Below are positions 1-8,638 of a DNA stretch of 64,000 nucleotides, in pieces (positions within the stretch are counted from its first letter, which is position 1; the number at the start of each line of letters is the position of its first letter). The notes under the pieces were generated by a model. The model was not told the origin of the DNA. It ran no database searches and worked only from the letters and a program-made list of their open reading frames with translations. Position numbers and translations under genes: made by a program. The DNA lies in assembly GCF_005670685.2 (NCBI RefSeq), contig NZ_CP062008.1, positions 4,774,001-4,838,000 of the forward strand, in the 5' to 3' direction. Source of the stretch: Mycolicibacterium mucogenicum DSM 44124. Lineage in GTDB: Bacteria > Actinomycetota > Actinomycetes > Mycobacteriales > Mycobacteriaceae.

Positions 1-2119
1 TGTCGGCGCCGGTGAATTCGTCGATCACGGTGCGGCAGTCCACGCGGTCCACGCCTTGCCACAGCGTGATGGTCTGGGTGTACCGCAGCACGTCGCCGAT
101 GCGCCCGGTGACCACCAGCCGCTCCCCCAGCGCGCTGCGGTAGGCCTGCACCGACTGGGCGGCGCGTTCGGCGGAGCCCACCACCGGCCCCTTGGGCAGC
201 AGGTGCCAGGGCCCTTCATGTTCGGTCGGATGCGCGGAATGCTCGTCGTAGACGGCGATCTCGTTGCCGAACCGGCCCGCATCGATCAGCTCGACGCCTT
301 CGCGCACCAGCGACGACACCGCGCCACCGCGGTCGGGGTCGACGGTGCAGCGGTATCGATCGCTGCCGATGGTGGTGCCGGGCAACGGTTCCCAAGAGGT
401 GGACTCGGACTGCGCCGCGGCATCGCCGAGCGTGTATCCCCGCCACCCGAGCGACGGCACGTCGTGGGCCGCCCAGGTGACGGTGTGGCCGTCGTCTTCG
501 ATCAGGACCGGGACCGGCGCGCCGTCCGCGTCGAGCACCGGCCCGTCCAGCGGTTCGTCGAGGTGGACGGTGACGATGTCGGTCCGGCTGTGCGCCAACG
601 GGTTCCACACCACGATGTCACCGTCGACAGCCCGCGACAGTAGCGCCAACGCGTTGTCGCGGGCGGTCCGGCCGAGTTCCCAGGCGTCGCGCCAGCCGGT
701 GAGCAGGTCCAGGTACACCTGGTCGGATTCCGATCCGGTGATGGCATCGTGGTGAGCGCCGTAGGCCAGTTGCACCCAGGCCTTGGCCAGCGCCGCTTGC
801 GGATACGTGGCGCCGGTCAGCAGTCCGGCGAACACCGCGAACCGTTCGGCTTCCAGCACGACGTTCTCGGCGGCCCGGTTGGCCTGCTTGGTGTCGATGT
901 ACGACACGTCCTTGCCGGTGTAGATCGGGTTCATGTCCCGCGTCTGCGGCGACGGCTGGGTGCCACCGGCCTCGAGTTCCGCACGCACCGCGGCGAAGAA
1001 CTCCCGCGGCAGCGCACACACGAAGCGGGGCCAGGTGTAACGGGCCGCCCAGTCACGGTGAATCTCGGTGACCCACTTGTTCGGCGGGGTGTAGTCGGTA
1101 CCGACCGGCAGGAGCACATTACGGGTCAGCGCAACCTTTTTCAGATTGGCGAACGTGGCGTAGGTGGCGTCCTCGGCCTCCTGCAACGACGCCGACGAGT
1201 CCATCCACCAGCCGGCCGCGTAATGCGCGGGCATGTAGTGGGTCAGCAGCCCGCGGCCCGAGGGTGCGATCCAGTCGAATTCACTCGCGAACTGCATGCG
1301 CTCGGGGTCGCCGTCGCGGTGCATCGGGCCCCACTGGTGATGTGGACCGCGGGCCCACGAGCTGGAGGTCAGACCGGCGTCGGCGGCCATCCCCGGGAAC
1401 TGCGGGTCGTGGCCGAACACGTCCAGCTGCCAGGCCGTCGCCGGAGCGGCGCCCATCACGTCGCGCTGAAAACCGATGCCGTGCACGAAGTTCCGGATCG
1501 CCGTCTCGGGACTGGTCAGGTTGGTGTTCGGCTCGTTGTAGGTGCCGCCCATGATTTCGACCCGGCCCTCGGCGAGCAGCGCCCGCAGCTGGGCGCGCTG
1601 CTCGGGATGGGTGTCCCAGTAGGGCTTGAGGTAGTCGACCTCGGCCAGCACGAACTTGTATTCGGGTTCCCGCCTTGCCATTTCGAGGTGCGCCGTGACC
1701 AGCTCGAAGCCGTTGGTCTGCCGGCACCGGCCGGGTGGGTCCTCGGTCCAGACGCTGGTGTAGGCGGCCTGGGTGTTCCACCACACCGGGTCGTAGTGGA
1801 AGTGGCTGATCATGTGCATGGTCCAGCCGGGCTCGGCGACGACGAACTCGAACGGCGTCTGCTCACCCCCGATCTCGAGATGCGCGGCCCGGACCTGGTC
1901 CGGTCGGCCGCCACGCACCGCCACCGGAATCTCCAGGGTGCCGGCGCCGGGCTGTGCCACCGCCTGGCCGCTGATCCCGTCGCCGGCGACCCGGACCTCG
2001 GCGGCGTCCGCGCAGTCGGCGTAGTCCAGCCGCACGATCTGCAGCGGTTCATCGGCCGGCCCGACGAACAACTCGGTGGAAACTACCGCCGTCACCTGCA
2101 GGAGTCGTCCCGTCGACAC
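1..2119 (-). CDS. Alpha-mannosidase, glycoside hydrolase family 38 (partial, runs off the window start)
   Basis: The minus-strand frame is open from a GTG at 2119 to the window edge, giving about 706 codons and no stop, so the C-terminus lies outside. Near the N-terminus the metal-site motif HFHYDPVWW is visible. The nucleophile motif WQLDVFGHDP and later the tract YGAHHDAITGSE follow in the order expected for GH38. These enzymes remove alpha-linked mannose from glycans, and a mycobacterial substrate could be mannosylated glycolipid or protein. I see no signal peptide, so the enzyme is probably cytoplasmic. Position matches Rv0648 of M. tuberculosis, near lipG and the AarF gene. The GTG is the first plausible start; its ribosome binding site is weak. 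Confidence 0.88.
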   Translation of the reverse strand, partial: MSTGRLLQVTAVVSTELFVGPADEPLQIVRLDYADCADAAEVRVAGDGISGQAVAQPGAGTLEIPVAVRGGRPDQVRAAHLEIGGEQTPFEFVVAEPGWTMHMISHFHYDPVWWNTQAAYTSVWTEDPPGRCRQTNGFELVTAHLEMARREPEYKFVLAEVDYLKPYWDTHPEQRAQLRALLAEGRVEIMGGTYNEPNTNLTSPETAIRNFVHGIGFQRDVMGAAPATAWQLDVFGHDPQFPGMAADAGLTSSSWARGPHHQWGPMHRDGDPERMQFASEFDWIAPSGRGLLTHYMPAHYAAGWWMDSSASLQEAEDATYATFANLKKVALTRNVLLPVGTDYTPPNKWVTEIHRDWAARYTWPRFVCALPREFFAAVRAELEAGGTQPSPQTRDMNPIYTGKDVSYIDTKQANRAAENVVLEAERFAVFAGLLTGATYPQAALAKAWVQLAYGAHHDAITGSESDQVYLDLLTGWRDAWELGRTARDNALALLSRAVDGDIVVWNPLAHSRTDIVTVHLDEPLDGPVLDADGAPVPVLIEDDGHTVTWAAHDVPSLGWRGYTLGDAAAQSESTSWEPLPGTTIGSDRYRCTVDPDRGGAVSSLVREGVELIDAGRFGNEIAVYDEHSAHPTEHEGPWHLLPKGPVVGSAERAAQSVQAYRSALGERLVVTGRIGDVLRYTQTITLWQGVDRVDCRTVIDEFTGAD

Positions 2120-2144
2120 CCCTGCACCATACGGCGCAGCGCCG

Positions 2145-3104
2145 CTACTCGGGAGGCATTGCGGCACGCAACCGGTCGGCGACCACCGCGGCCGCGGCGA
2201 TCACCTCCGGCGGTTCGAGGACCTCGAACCGGTACCCCGGCATCGCCAGATGCAACACGATGCGCTCGGGATCGTCGCCGCCGGCGGTCACGATGCAGCG
2301 GTCCGGACCATCCGCCTCGATCTGCGCCGACGACGCGGAAAACATCTGCGCCAGTTGACTTTCGGCTGCCTCATACCGGACCCGCGCGACGTAGCGGTAC
2401 GGCGACGCCGTGATGGCCTGGCGCACGAACTCCGCCGGATCGGGCGCCGGGCGCGGCGCGAACGTCGTCCCCGCGGCCTTGACGTCGACCATCCGGTCCA
2501 GCCGCAGCGTCCGCCAGTCCTGCTTGTCGCGGTCGTACGCCAGCAGGTACCAGCGGCGCCCGGTGGTGACGAGTTGGTAGGGCTCCAGCCGCCGCTCGGT
2601 GCTGTTGCCGCGGATGTCGGTGTAGCCGAGCCGGACGTGTTCGTGGTCGCGGCAGGCGCGGGCCAGCGTCATCAGGTCGTCGGGCGATACCGTTTCGACC
2701 GAGCCGCCGCCGGTCAGCGTCACCGTCGCGTCGTGCACGGCGGACACCTGCGACCGAAGCCGCGCCGGCATCACCTGGTCGAGTTTGGACAGGGCCCGCA
2801 GCGCCGACTCCCCGACGCCCGCGACGCTGCCGCCAGCCGCCAGCCGCAGACACACCGCCATCGCGACGGCCTCCTCGGGATCGAGCAGCAGCGGCGGCAG
2901 CGCGGCACCCGCACCCAATTGATAGCCGCCGTCGCGGCCCTTGCTGGCGTGCACCGGATAGCCGAGGTCGCGCAGCCGCTCGATGTCGCGGCGCACGCTG
3001 CGCCCGGTGACGCCGAGCCGGTCGGCCAGCTCCTGCCCCGTCCACACCCGGCGCGCCTGCAGCAGGCCCAGCAGTTGCAGCACGCGGCTCGTCGTTTCGG
3101 ACAT
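2145..3104 (-). CDS. WYL-domain transcriptional regulator (DeoR/YafY type)
   Basis: The product is about 319 aa. Residues 1-60 form a winged helix-turn-helix (ELADRLGVTGRSVRRDIERL), and the middle carries a WYL domain whose signature reads RRWYLLAYDRDKQDWRTLRLDRM. A C-terminal WYL-associated segment follows. WYL proteins are ligand-sensing regulators, often of stress or DNA-metabolism genes. The gene is divergent from a DinB-fold gene, and the 61 bp between them contain an inverted repeat, so it most likely controls that neighbour and itself. ATG 3104 (MSETTSR) is preferred over the in-frame ATG at 3122 because the family normally begins just before the helix-turn-helix. The ligand is unknown. 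Confidence 0.85.
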   Translation of the reverse strand: MSETTSRVLQLLGLLQARRVWTGQELADRLGVTGRSVRRDIERLRDLGYPVHASKGRDGGYQLGAGAALPPLLLDPEEAVAMAVCLRLAAGGSVAGVGESALRALSKLDQVMPARLRSQVSAVHDATVTLTGGGSVETVSPDDLMTLARACRDHEHVRLGYTDIRGNSTERRLEPYQLVTTGRRWYLLAYDRDKQDWRTLRLDRMVDVKAAGTTFAPRPAPDPAEFVRQAITASPYRYVARVRYEAAESQLAQMFSASSAQIEADGPDRCIVTAGGDDPERIVLHLAMPGYRFEVLEPPEVIAAAAVVADRLRAAMPPE

Positions 3105-3125
3105 GACAACACTCTGCCGCATTCA

Positions 3126-3144
3126 TAGGACAGAAATAGTCCTA
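3126..3144. promoter_or_regulatory. Inverted repeat between the WYL regulator and the DinB gene
   Basis: TAGGAC and GTCCTA are perfect 6-bp arms separated by 7 bp (AGAAATA). The element is centred in the 61-bp divergent spacer, 22 bp from the WYL start and 22 bp from the DinB start. It is a likely operator for the adjacent WYL protein. That assignment is inferred from position only. Confidence 0.5.
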
Positions 3145-3165
3145 ATTAGATGTCAGGCTCATCAT

Positions 3166-3681
3166 GTGACCGAAGAACTGGCCGACCAACTCGACTGGCA
3201 CTGGCAACACCAGCTGCGCCCCCGGCTCGAGGGACTGACCGACGACGAATACTTCTGGGAGCCGGTGCCCGGCTGCTGGACCCTGCACCCCGACGGATCC
3301 ATCGACTTCAGCTATCCGCCACCACAACCCGAGCCGTTCACGACGATCGCCTGGCGGCTGGCGCACGTCATCGTCGGCGTCCTGGCGATGCGGAACCACT
3401 CCCATTTCGGCGGACCACCGGCCGACTACCAGTCGTGGCCGTACGCCCGCGACGCCCGCACCGCACTGGAGCAGCTCGACGCCGCTTACGCGAACTGGAT
3501 CACCGGAGTCCGCGGGCTCGACGCCGCCGCCCTCGCCCGGCCGTGCGGACCGGCCGAAGGTCCCTACGCTGACTTCTCAATGGCGACCCTCGTGCTGCAC
3601 ATCAATCGCGAAGTCATTCATCACGGAGCGGAAATCGCCTGCATCCGTGACCTTTACACCCACACCCAGAAGGAGAACTGA
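3166..3681 (+). CDS. DinB-fold protein
   Basis: The product is 171 aa starting at GTG 3166. It has the four-helix DinB pattern, with the typical first-helix tract WHWQHQLRPRLEGLTDDEYFWEP, split by the histidines of AWRLAHVI and a late REVIHHGAEIACIRDLY motif. These supply the usual metal-binding histidine triad. DinB-fold proteins are often mycothiol- or bacillithiol-dependent transferases. The exact substrate cannot be told. The frame stays open further upstream (to 2983), but that part is antisense to the regulator and is not family-like. The next gene begins 2 bp after the stop, so the two are co-transcribed. Confidence 0.82.
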   Translation: MTEELADQLDWHWQHQLRPRLEGLTDDEYFWEPVPGCWTLHPDGSIDFSYPPPQPEPFTTIAWRLAHVIVGVLAMRNHSHFGGPPADYQSWPYARDARTALEQLDAAYANWITGVRGLDAAALARPCGPAEGPYADFSMATLVLHINREVIHHGAEIACIRDLYTHTQKEN

Positions 3682-3683
3682 GC

Positions 3684-4283
3684 ATGCCCGGAATGCCCGC
3701 CCCCGCCGGTGACGAGCGTCAGACCCTCATCAACTTCCTGGCGTTCCAGCAGGACGCGTTCGCGGCCGTCGCCCACGGCCTCACCGATGAGCAGGCCCGC
3801 TCGACCCCATCGGTCAGCGCGTTGTCGGTCGGCGGCCTCATCAAGCACGTCACCGCCGTTCAGGAGGGCTGGGTCAAGCGCGCGGTGACCGCCCCCGACT
3901 TCCCGCCGCGGGACACGCGACCGATGGCCGAGCAGATGGCCGAGCATGAGGACCAGCTCACCATGCGCGACGACGAGAAGCTCGGCGACCTGCTGGCCGC
4001 CCTGCGCGAGCAGAACGCCGCCACCTTGAAGGCGTTCGCCGAGCTCGACCTCGACACCCTGGTGCCGATCCCGCACGACGTGCCGTGGTTCCCGGCCGAC
4101 ATCGACCACTGGACGGTGCGCTGGGTCGGGATGCACATCATCGAGGAGCTGTCGCGGCACGCCGGGCACGCCGACATCATCCGCGAATCCATCGACCGCG
4201 CCACCATGTACGAGCTGCTGGCCGCCGAGGAGGAATGGCCGGAGACGGAGTTCATCAAGCGCTGGCGGCCGGCCGCTCAGTAG
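3684..4283 (+). CDS. DinB/DUF664-family protein
   Basis: The product is 199 aa. The family pattern is clear: the N-terminal helix LINFLAFQQDAFAAVAHGLT, a central GGLIKHVTAVQEGWVKR, and a late GMHIIEELSRHAGHADIIRE. The histidines of HVT, HII and RHAGH form the expected metal site of a DinB-like, putatively mycothiol-dependent enzyme. The start ATG has a good ribosome binding site (AAGGAG, 8 bp spacing) inside the end of the preceding gene. Two DinB paralogues side by side under one WYL regulator suggest a small stress or detoxification unit. Substrate unknown. Confidence 0.82.
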   Translation: MPGMPAPAGDERQTLINFLAFQQDAFAAVAHGLTDEQARSTPSVSALSVGGLIKHVTAVQEGWVKRAVTAPDFPPRDTRPMAEQMAEHEDQLTMRDDEKLGDLLAALREQNAATLKAFAELDLDTLVPIPHDVPWFPADIDHWTVRWVGMHIIEELSRHAGHADIIRESIDRATMYELLAAEEEWPETEFIKRWRPAAQ

Positions 4284-4301
4284 CGCTCTCGAGATCGGCG
4301 G

Positions 4302-4334
4302 AATGGCTGCTCGCGGACAACCCGGGCAGCCATT
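4302..4334. terminator. Hairpin between the convergent DinB and TetR genes
   Basis: AATGGCTGC and GCAGCCATT are perfect 9-bp arms with a 15-base loop, placed between two convergent stop codons. There is no U-tract, as is usual for mycobacterial terminators. It could serve both strands. Confidence 0.6.
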
Positions 4335-4337
4335 TCG

Positions 4338-4940
4338 TCACTCTCGGCGCAGCACCAGTGCCAGCGCCGCGTCGACCACCGCGTCCAGGTCCGAACCCAG
4401 TGAACCGGACAGCCACTGCTGAGCCAGCTCGGCCATGGCCCCGGTGTACATGGCCGCCCCGACGCGCGCGGCGACGGGATCCGAACCGGGGTGCAGCCGG
4501 CCGCCCTCGGCGAGGACGGCGTCGAGCAGCAGGTCCTGTGTGACGGCGCGGCGCGCGGCCAGCACGGGATTGGCGCGGGCCTCGGTGAACAGCACCCGGC
4601 CGCGCCGCGGATCGGCGGAACCGAAGCCCAGTACCGCGGCGATGCCCGCGCGGGTCCGGTCCCGCACCGAGTCGCCCGCGATGGTGATCGCGGCGTCGAC
4701 CACGTTGGCCAGTTCGACGCTGACCTTGTCGTAGACGGCACCCAGCAGATCGTCGATGCCGTCGAAGCTCTCGTAGAAGTACCGGGTGTTGAGCCCGCAC
4801 TCGCGGCACACCGAACGGACCGACAGCGCCGTCTCGCCGCCGGAGCCGAACAACTCGAACGCCGCGTCGACCAGCAGACCGCGCCGCTCGGCGCGGCGGT
4901 CATCGAGCGGAATCCCCGCCCATCTGGTCGGTGTCGACAT
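4338..4940 (-). CDS. TetR-family transcriptional regulator
   Basis: The product is 200 aa. The N-terminal helix-turn-helix reads LVDAAFELFGSGGETALSVR followed by SVCRECGLNTRYFYESFDGIDDL, which is characteristic of TetR repressors. The C-terminal ligand domain is generic. It is divergent from an MpaB-family oxygenase gene, and two similar 24-bp imperfect palindromes lie in the 74-bp spacer. It therefore very probably represses that gene and itself. The inducer is unknown. Confidence 0.88.
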   Translation of the reverse strand: MSTPTRWAGIPLDDRRAERRGLLVDAAFELFGSGGETALSVRSVCRECGLNTRYFYESFDGIDDLLGAVYDKVSVELANVVDAAITIAGDSVRDRTRAGIAAVLGFGSADPRRGRVLFTEARANPVLAARRAVTQDLLLDAVLAEGGRLHPGSDPVAARVGAAMYTGAMAELAQQWLSGSLGSDLDAVVDAALALVLRRE

Positions 4941-4953
4941 TCCTACAGCCTAG

Positions 4954-5005
4954 GTCTGGTCACACCCGTCACCAAATACTATTCTGGTTACGACCGTGAC
5001 CAGAA
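4954..5005. promoter_or_regulatory. Two tandem operator-like palindromes between TetR and MpaB genes
   Basis: Site 2 (4982-5005) has perfect outer arms TTCTGGT and ACCAGAA plus an inner ACG/CGT pair. Site 1 (4954-4977) is a diverged copy sharing the TCTGGT, CCGT and ACCA blocks, with about 17 of 24 bases matching. The sites are 28 bp apart start to start. Site 2 ends 9 bp before the GTG start of the oxygenase and would overlap its ribosome binding site. A pair of TetR operators is the natural reading. Confidence 0.6.
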
Positions 5006-5014
5006 GGGGTTGAC

Positions 5015-6013
5015 GTGTACCTGCCGCACCAGTTCATCGAGCACCAGCTTCAGCACCGGTTCGACCAGACCATCCGGCGGAACTATTTCCGTGGCATGGA
5101 GTTCGCCGGTCCCGCGGGAGACCCGGGCTGGTTCGGCCCCGGCAGCGCCGTCTGGCATGTGCACTCGCACACCGAGGCTCTGGTCTTCGGCCTGCAGTGC
5201 GCCGCGTTCATCGAGCGCCTCGACCCGTCCATCTACTGGATGGGCATGCACCACTCGCGCCTCGTCCAGCGCGACGAGAACGGTGAGGCCATTCCGGTGA
5301 TCGACCCCAAGGGCGCGGCCGTCCGGCTGGGCCACTCCATCGCGTTCTTCATCGGCACCGCGTACGGCAGCACCGAGACCGCCGAGAACCTGGCCCGGAC
5401 CGTGCGCGCCATGCACCACACCATCAAGGGCGTCCGCCCGGACGGCGCGGCCTACGACGCCGACGACCCCGACTGGCTGCGCTGGAACTACGCGACGGTT
5501 GTGTGGGGCCTGGCCACCGCGCACGAGCTGTACCACCCGAATCCGTTGCGCGGCAAGAAACTTGACCACTACTACGGCGAGTTCATCCGCGTCGGGCACG
5601 CCCTCGGCGGTACCGACCTGCCCACCACCAAGGCCGAGACCCTGGACTGCCTGAAGTCCTATCTGCCCAAGCTGGCACTGACGCACGGCGCTGCCATGGC
5701 CACCGGCCCGAACCTGCCGATGCCGCAGAGCGCCGTCGACTGGGCCGTTCGGGACACCATGCCGAAATGGGCCAAGCAGTTGCTCGGGCACACCGATCCC
5801 AACCCGGTCGAGCGTGCCGCCCGCCGCGCCGTCGTGTGGTCGGTCATCAACGGCCTGCACACCGCCGCCGGACCGTTCCCGGAATTCCGTCAGGCCAAGG
5901 CTCGCGTCAAAGGCGGCGTCGACCCCGAGCTGGCGCCGCACACCGTCCCGGCGTACGTGCCCGGCAGTGACCCGGTGCGCAGCCGCGCCGACATCGAGAG
6001 CGTCTTCGTCTGA
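5015..6013 (+). CDS. MpaB-family oxygenase (DUF2236)
   Basis: The product is 332 aa with GTG start at 5015, preceded by AGAAGGGG. Family features include the histidine-bearing tracts SAVWHVHSHTEAL and the RTVRAMHHTIKGV segment, followed by WNYATVVWGLATAHELY. This family is named after a fungal (mycophenolic acid) oxygenase and includes the latex-clearing Lcp relatives, which bind haem through histidine. Actinobacteria carry many paralogues with unknown substrates. No signal peptide is seen. It is divergent from a TetR gene that probably represses it. The reaction in this organism cannot be predicted from sequence. Confidence 0.82.
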   Translation: MYLPHQFIEHQLQHRFDQTIRRNYFRGMEFAGPAGDPGWFGPGSAVWHVHSHTEALVFGLQCAAFIERLDPSIYWMGMHHSRLVQRDENGEAIPVIDPKGAAVRLGHSIAFFIGTAYGSTETAENLARTVRAMHHTIKGVRPDGAAYDADDPDWLRWNYATVVWGLATAHELYHPNPLRGKKLDHYYGEFIRVGHALGGTDLPTTKAETLDCLKSYLPKLALTHGAAMATGPNLPMPQSAVDWAVRDTMPKWAKQLLGHTDPNPVERAARRAVVWSVINGLHTAAGPFPEFRQAKARVKGGVDPELAPHTVPAYVPGSDPVRSRADIESVFV

Positions 6014-6086
6014 TCCGCGCCGGCAAAACGGCGTGACGCGAGACACACCTTTTTGGCGGTACCCGGGGTTTTGAGACACTTCACCA

Positions 6087-7451
6087 ATGAGTTCTCCGCG
6101 GAAGACACCGCACCGTGAAGGTGCCAGGCTGGACCGGGTGCCGCTGCCCGTCGAAGCCGCCCGCATCGGGGCCACCGGCTGGCAGCTCGCCCGGACCGGC
6201 GTACGGATCGTCGGCAATGCCTTCTCCAAGGGCAGCTTGCAGCACAAGGTGCTCAAACAGGTCCCGAAAACGTTCTCCGACCTGGGCCCGACGTACGTCA
6301 AACTCGGCCAGATCATCGCGTCCAGCCCCGGCGCTTTCGGTGAGCCCCTGAGCCGCGAGTTCCGCAGCCTGCTGGACCGGGTCCCGCCCGCCGACAAGGG
6401 CCAGGTCCACAAGCTGCTGCGCGAAGAACTCGGTGGCGATCCTGCCGACCTCTTCGCCACCTTCGACGACGAGCCCTTCGCCTCCGCGTCCATCGCCCAG
6501 GTGCACTACGCGACGCTGCACTCCGGCGAAGAGGTCGTCGTCAAGATCCAGCGCCCGGGCATCCGCCGCCGCGTGGCCGCCGATCTGCAGATTCTCAAGC
6601 GCGGCGCGCAGATCGCCGAACTGGCCAAGCTGGGCCAGCGGCTGTCGGCGCAGGACGTCGTCGCCGACTTCGCCGACAACCTCGCCGAGGAACTCGACTT
6701 CCGGCTCGAGGCGCAGTCCATGGACGCCTGGGTGGCGCACATGCACGCCTCGCCGCTGGGCCAGAACATCCGGGTGGCCCAGGTCTACTGGGACTTGACC
6801 AGCGAGCGCGTACTGACCATGGAACGCGTCGAGGGCATCCGCATCGACGACGCCGCCGCCATCCGCAAGGCCGGGTTCGACGGCGAGGAGCTGGTCAAAG
6901 CCCTGGTGTTCAGCGTGTTCGAGGGCGGTCTCAAGCACGGCCTGTTCCACGGCGACCTGCACGCCGGCAACCTCCACGTCGACAAGGACGGCAAGATCGT
7001 CTTCTTCGACTTCGGCATCATGGGCCGCATCGACCCGCGGACGCGGTGGCTGCTGCGCGAACTCGTCTACGCCCTGCTGGTCTCGAAGGACCACGCCGCG
7101 GCCGGCCGGATCGTCGTCATGATGGGCGCCGTCGGCACGGTCAAGCCGGAAGGCCAGGCGGCCAAGGACCTGGAGGCCTTCACCACGCCGCTGACCATGA
7201 AGTCGCTGGGCGACCTGTCGTACGCCGAGATCGGCAAGCAGCTGTCGGCCCTCGCCGACGCGTACGACGTCAAGCTGCCGCGCGAGCTGGTCCTGATCGG
7301 CAAGCAGTTCCTCTACGTCGAGCGGTACATGAAGCTGCTGGCGCCGCGGTGGCAGATGATGAGCGACCCGCAGCTGAAGGGCTACTTCGCCAACTTCATG
7401 GTGGACATCAGCCGCGACCACAAGAACGCCGACGGGCAATCCGCGGAGTAG
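6087..7451 (+). CDS. AarF/ABC1/UbiB-family atypical kinase
   Basis: The product is 454 aa. All family hallmarks are present: the KxGQ motif KLGQ at residues 72-75, the alanine-rich nucleotide loop ASASIAQVH, EELDFRLEA, then HGDLHAGN near residue 288 and the metal-binding DFG of FFDFGIMG. UbiB proteins are ATP-binding atypical kinases or ATPases linked to lipid and quinone biology. Mycobacteria use menaquinone, so a ubiquinone role does not apply directly. The gene sits 58 bp upstream of lipG in the same orientation. The pair is conserved in M. tuberculosis (Rv0647c-lipG) next to the mycolate methyltransferases, hinting at lipid metabolism. Confidence 0.92.
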   Translation: MSSPRKTPHREGARLDRVPLPVEAARIGATGWQLARTGVRIVGNAFSKGSLQHKVLKQVPKTFSDLGPTYVKLGQIIASSPGAFGEPLSREFRSLLDRVPPADKGQVHKLLREELGGDPADLFATFDDEPFASASIAQVHYATLHSGEEVVVKIQRPGIRRRVAADLQILKRGAQIAELAKLGQRLSAQDVVADFADNLAEELDFRLEAQSMDAWVAHMHASPLGQNIRVAQVYWDLTSERVLTMERVEGIRIDDAAAIRKAGFDGEELVKALVFSVFEGGLKHGLFHGDLHAGNLHVDKDGKIVFFDFGIMGRIDPRTRWLLRELVYALLVSKDHAAAGRIVVMMGAVGTVKPEGQAAKDLEAFTTPLTMKSLGDLSYAEIGKQLSALADAYDVKLPRELVLIGKQFLYVERYMKLLAPRWQMMSDPQLKGYFANFMVDISRDHKNADGQSAE

Positions 7452-7509
7452 ACCGGAAGCCGAGCCCGAATCCGACCATCGAACAGCGCCCGCTGAGATA
7501 CGAGTAGAC

Positions 7510-8436
7510 ATGCAGCCCGAACGAGACACCGACACCGACGTCCGGACCGGATTCGCCCGCTCGGGCGACCTGGAGATCGCCTACGAGGACATGGGCAATC
7601 CGGACCATCCGGCGGTGCTGCTCATCATGGGCCTCGGGGCGCAGCTGCTGTTGTGGCGAAAAGGGTTCTGCGACAAGCTCGTCGAAAAGGGTTACCGCGT
7701 CATCCGGTTCGACAACCGCGACGTGGGCCTGTCGACCAAGATCGAGGGCAGGCGCTCCGGTTCCGCGCTGCTGCCCCGGATGCTGCGGTCGTACGCCGGT
7801 CTGCGCAGCGAGGCGGTCTACACGCTGGAGGACATGGCCGACGACGCCGCGGCGCTGCTGGATCACCTGGAGATCGAGCAGGCACACATCGTCGGCGGGT
7901 CGATGGGCGGCATGATCGCGCAGGTCTTCGCGGCCCGCTACCAGCACCGGACCAAGACGCTCGGCGTCATCTTCTCCAGTAACAACCAGCCGCTGCTGCC
8001 GCCGCCCGGCCCGAAGCAACTCAAGGCCATCACGACGCGGCCGCAGGACACGTCGCGCGCCGGCGTCATCGCCAACGCCGTCAACGTCGGCCGCATCATC
8101 GGCAGCCCCGGCTACCCGACGCCGCTCGACCAGGCCGAGGCCGACGCCGCCGAAAGCTACGACCGCTCCTACTACCCCGTCGGCGTCGCACGGCACTTCG
8201 GGGCCATCCTGGGCAGCGGCAGCCTGCGGCACTACGACGAGATGATCACCGTCCCGACAGTCGTCATCCATGGTCGGGCCGATAAACTGATGCGACCGAG
8301 CGGTGGTCGAGCAGTGGCCAAAGCGATCCGGCGCGCTCGGTTGGTGTTGTTCGACGGCATGGGTCACGACCTGCCCGAGCCGCTCTGGGACGACATCGCC
8401 GGTGAACTGGCAACCACATTTGCCGAAATCCAATAG
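7510..8436 (+). CDS. lipG: Alpha/beta hydrolase LipG
   Basis: The product is 308 aa with the alpha/beta-hydrolase fold. The nucleophile elbow GGSMGG places the serine at residue 131. The strand before it reads AHIVGGSMGGMIAQVFAARY, and the acid and histidine are likely in VIHGRADKLM and DGMGHDLPEPLW. No signal peptide is evident. The position between the AarF kinase and an mmaA-type methyltransferase matches lipG (Rv0646c), which is reported to be a phospholipase/thioesterase. It probably acts on lipid or acyl esters. It is likely co-transcribed with the kinase. Confidence 0.85.
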   Translation: MQPERDTDTDVRTGFARSGDLEIAYEDMGNPDHPAVLLIMGLGAQLLLWRKGFCDKLVEKGYRVIRFDNRDVGLSTKIEGRRSGSALLPRMLRSYAGLRSEAVYTLEDMADDAAALLDHLEIEQAHIVGGSMGGMIAQVFAARYQHRTKTLGVIFSSNNQPLLPPPGPKQLKAITTRPQDTSRAGVIANAVNVGRIIGSPGYPTPLDQAEADAAESYDRSYYPVGVARHFGAILGSGSLRHYDEMITVPTVVIHGRADKLMRPSGGRAVAKAIRRARLVLFDGMGHDLPEPLWDDIAGELATTFAEIQ

Positions 8437-8580
8437 ACGTATCAGTCCGGTCACAGCCGCCGCCACGCTGGGGGAATGAACGCGGCTTCCGGGCTGAAGG
8501 CGGTTACGTTTGCTGTCTCGACTGACCGTGACGGCGCGTTACACCAACGTCAAGGAATTGGTTGGGGGCCAGGTATTGTG

Positions 8581-8606
8581 CGGTCACGATTGTGATTTAG
8601 TGACCG
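8581..8606. promoter_or_regulatory. Inverted repeat upstream of the mycolate methyltransferase
   Basis: CGGTCAC and GTGACCG are perfect 7-bp arms with a 12-bp spacer. The element ends 32 bp before the GTG start. It is placed like an operator or promoter-proximal site; the binding protein is unknown. Confidence 0.45.
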
Positions 8607-8638
8607 TCATCACCAGTGAGTGAGGAAGGTCAAGTTAG

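Noticed and set aside
749..2413. 554-codon plus-strand reading frame opposite the alpha-mannosidase
   Set aside because: It is Arg/Gly/Val-rich without family motifs, while the opposite strand encodes a clear GH38 enzyme across the same bases. A GC-codon artefact.
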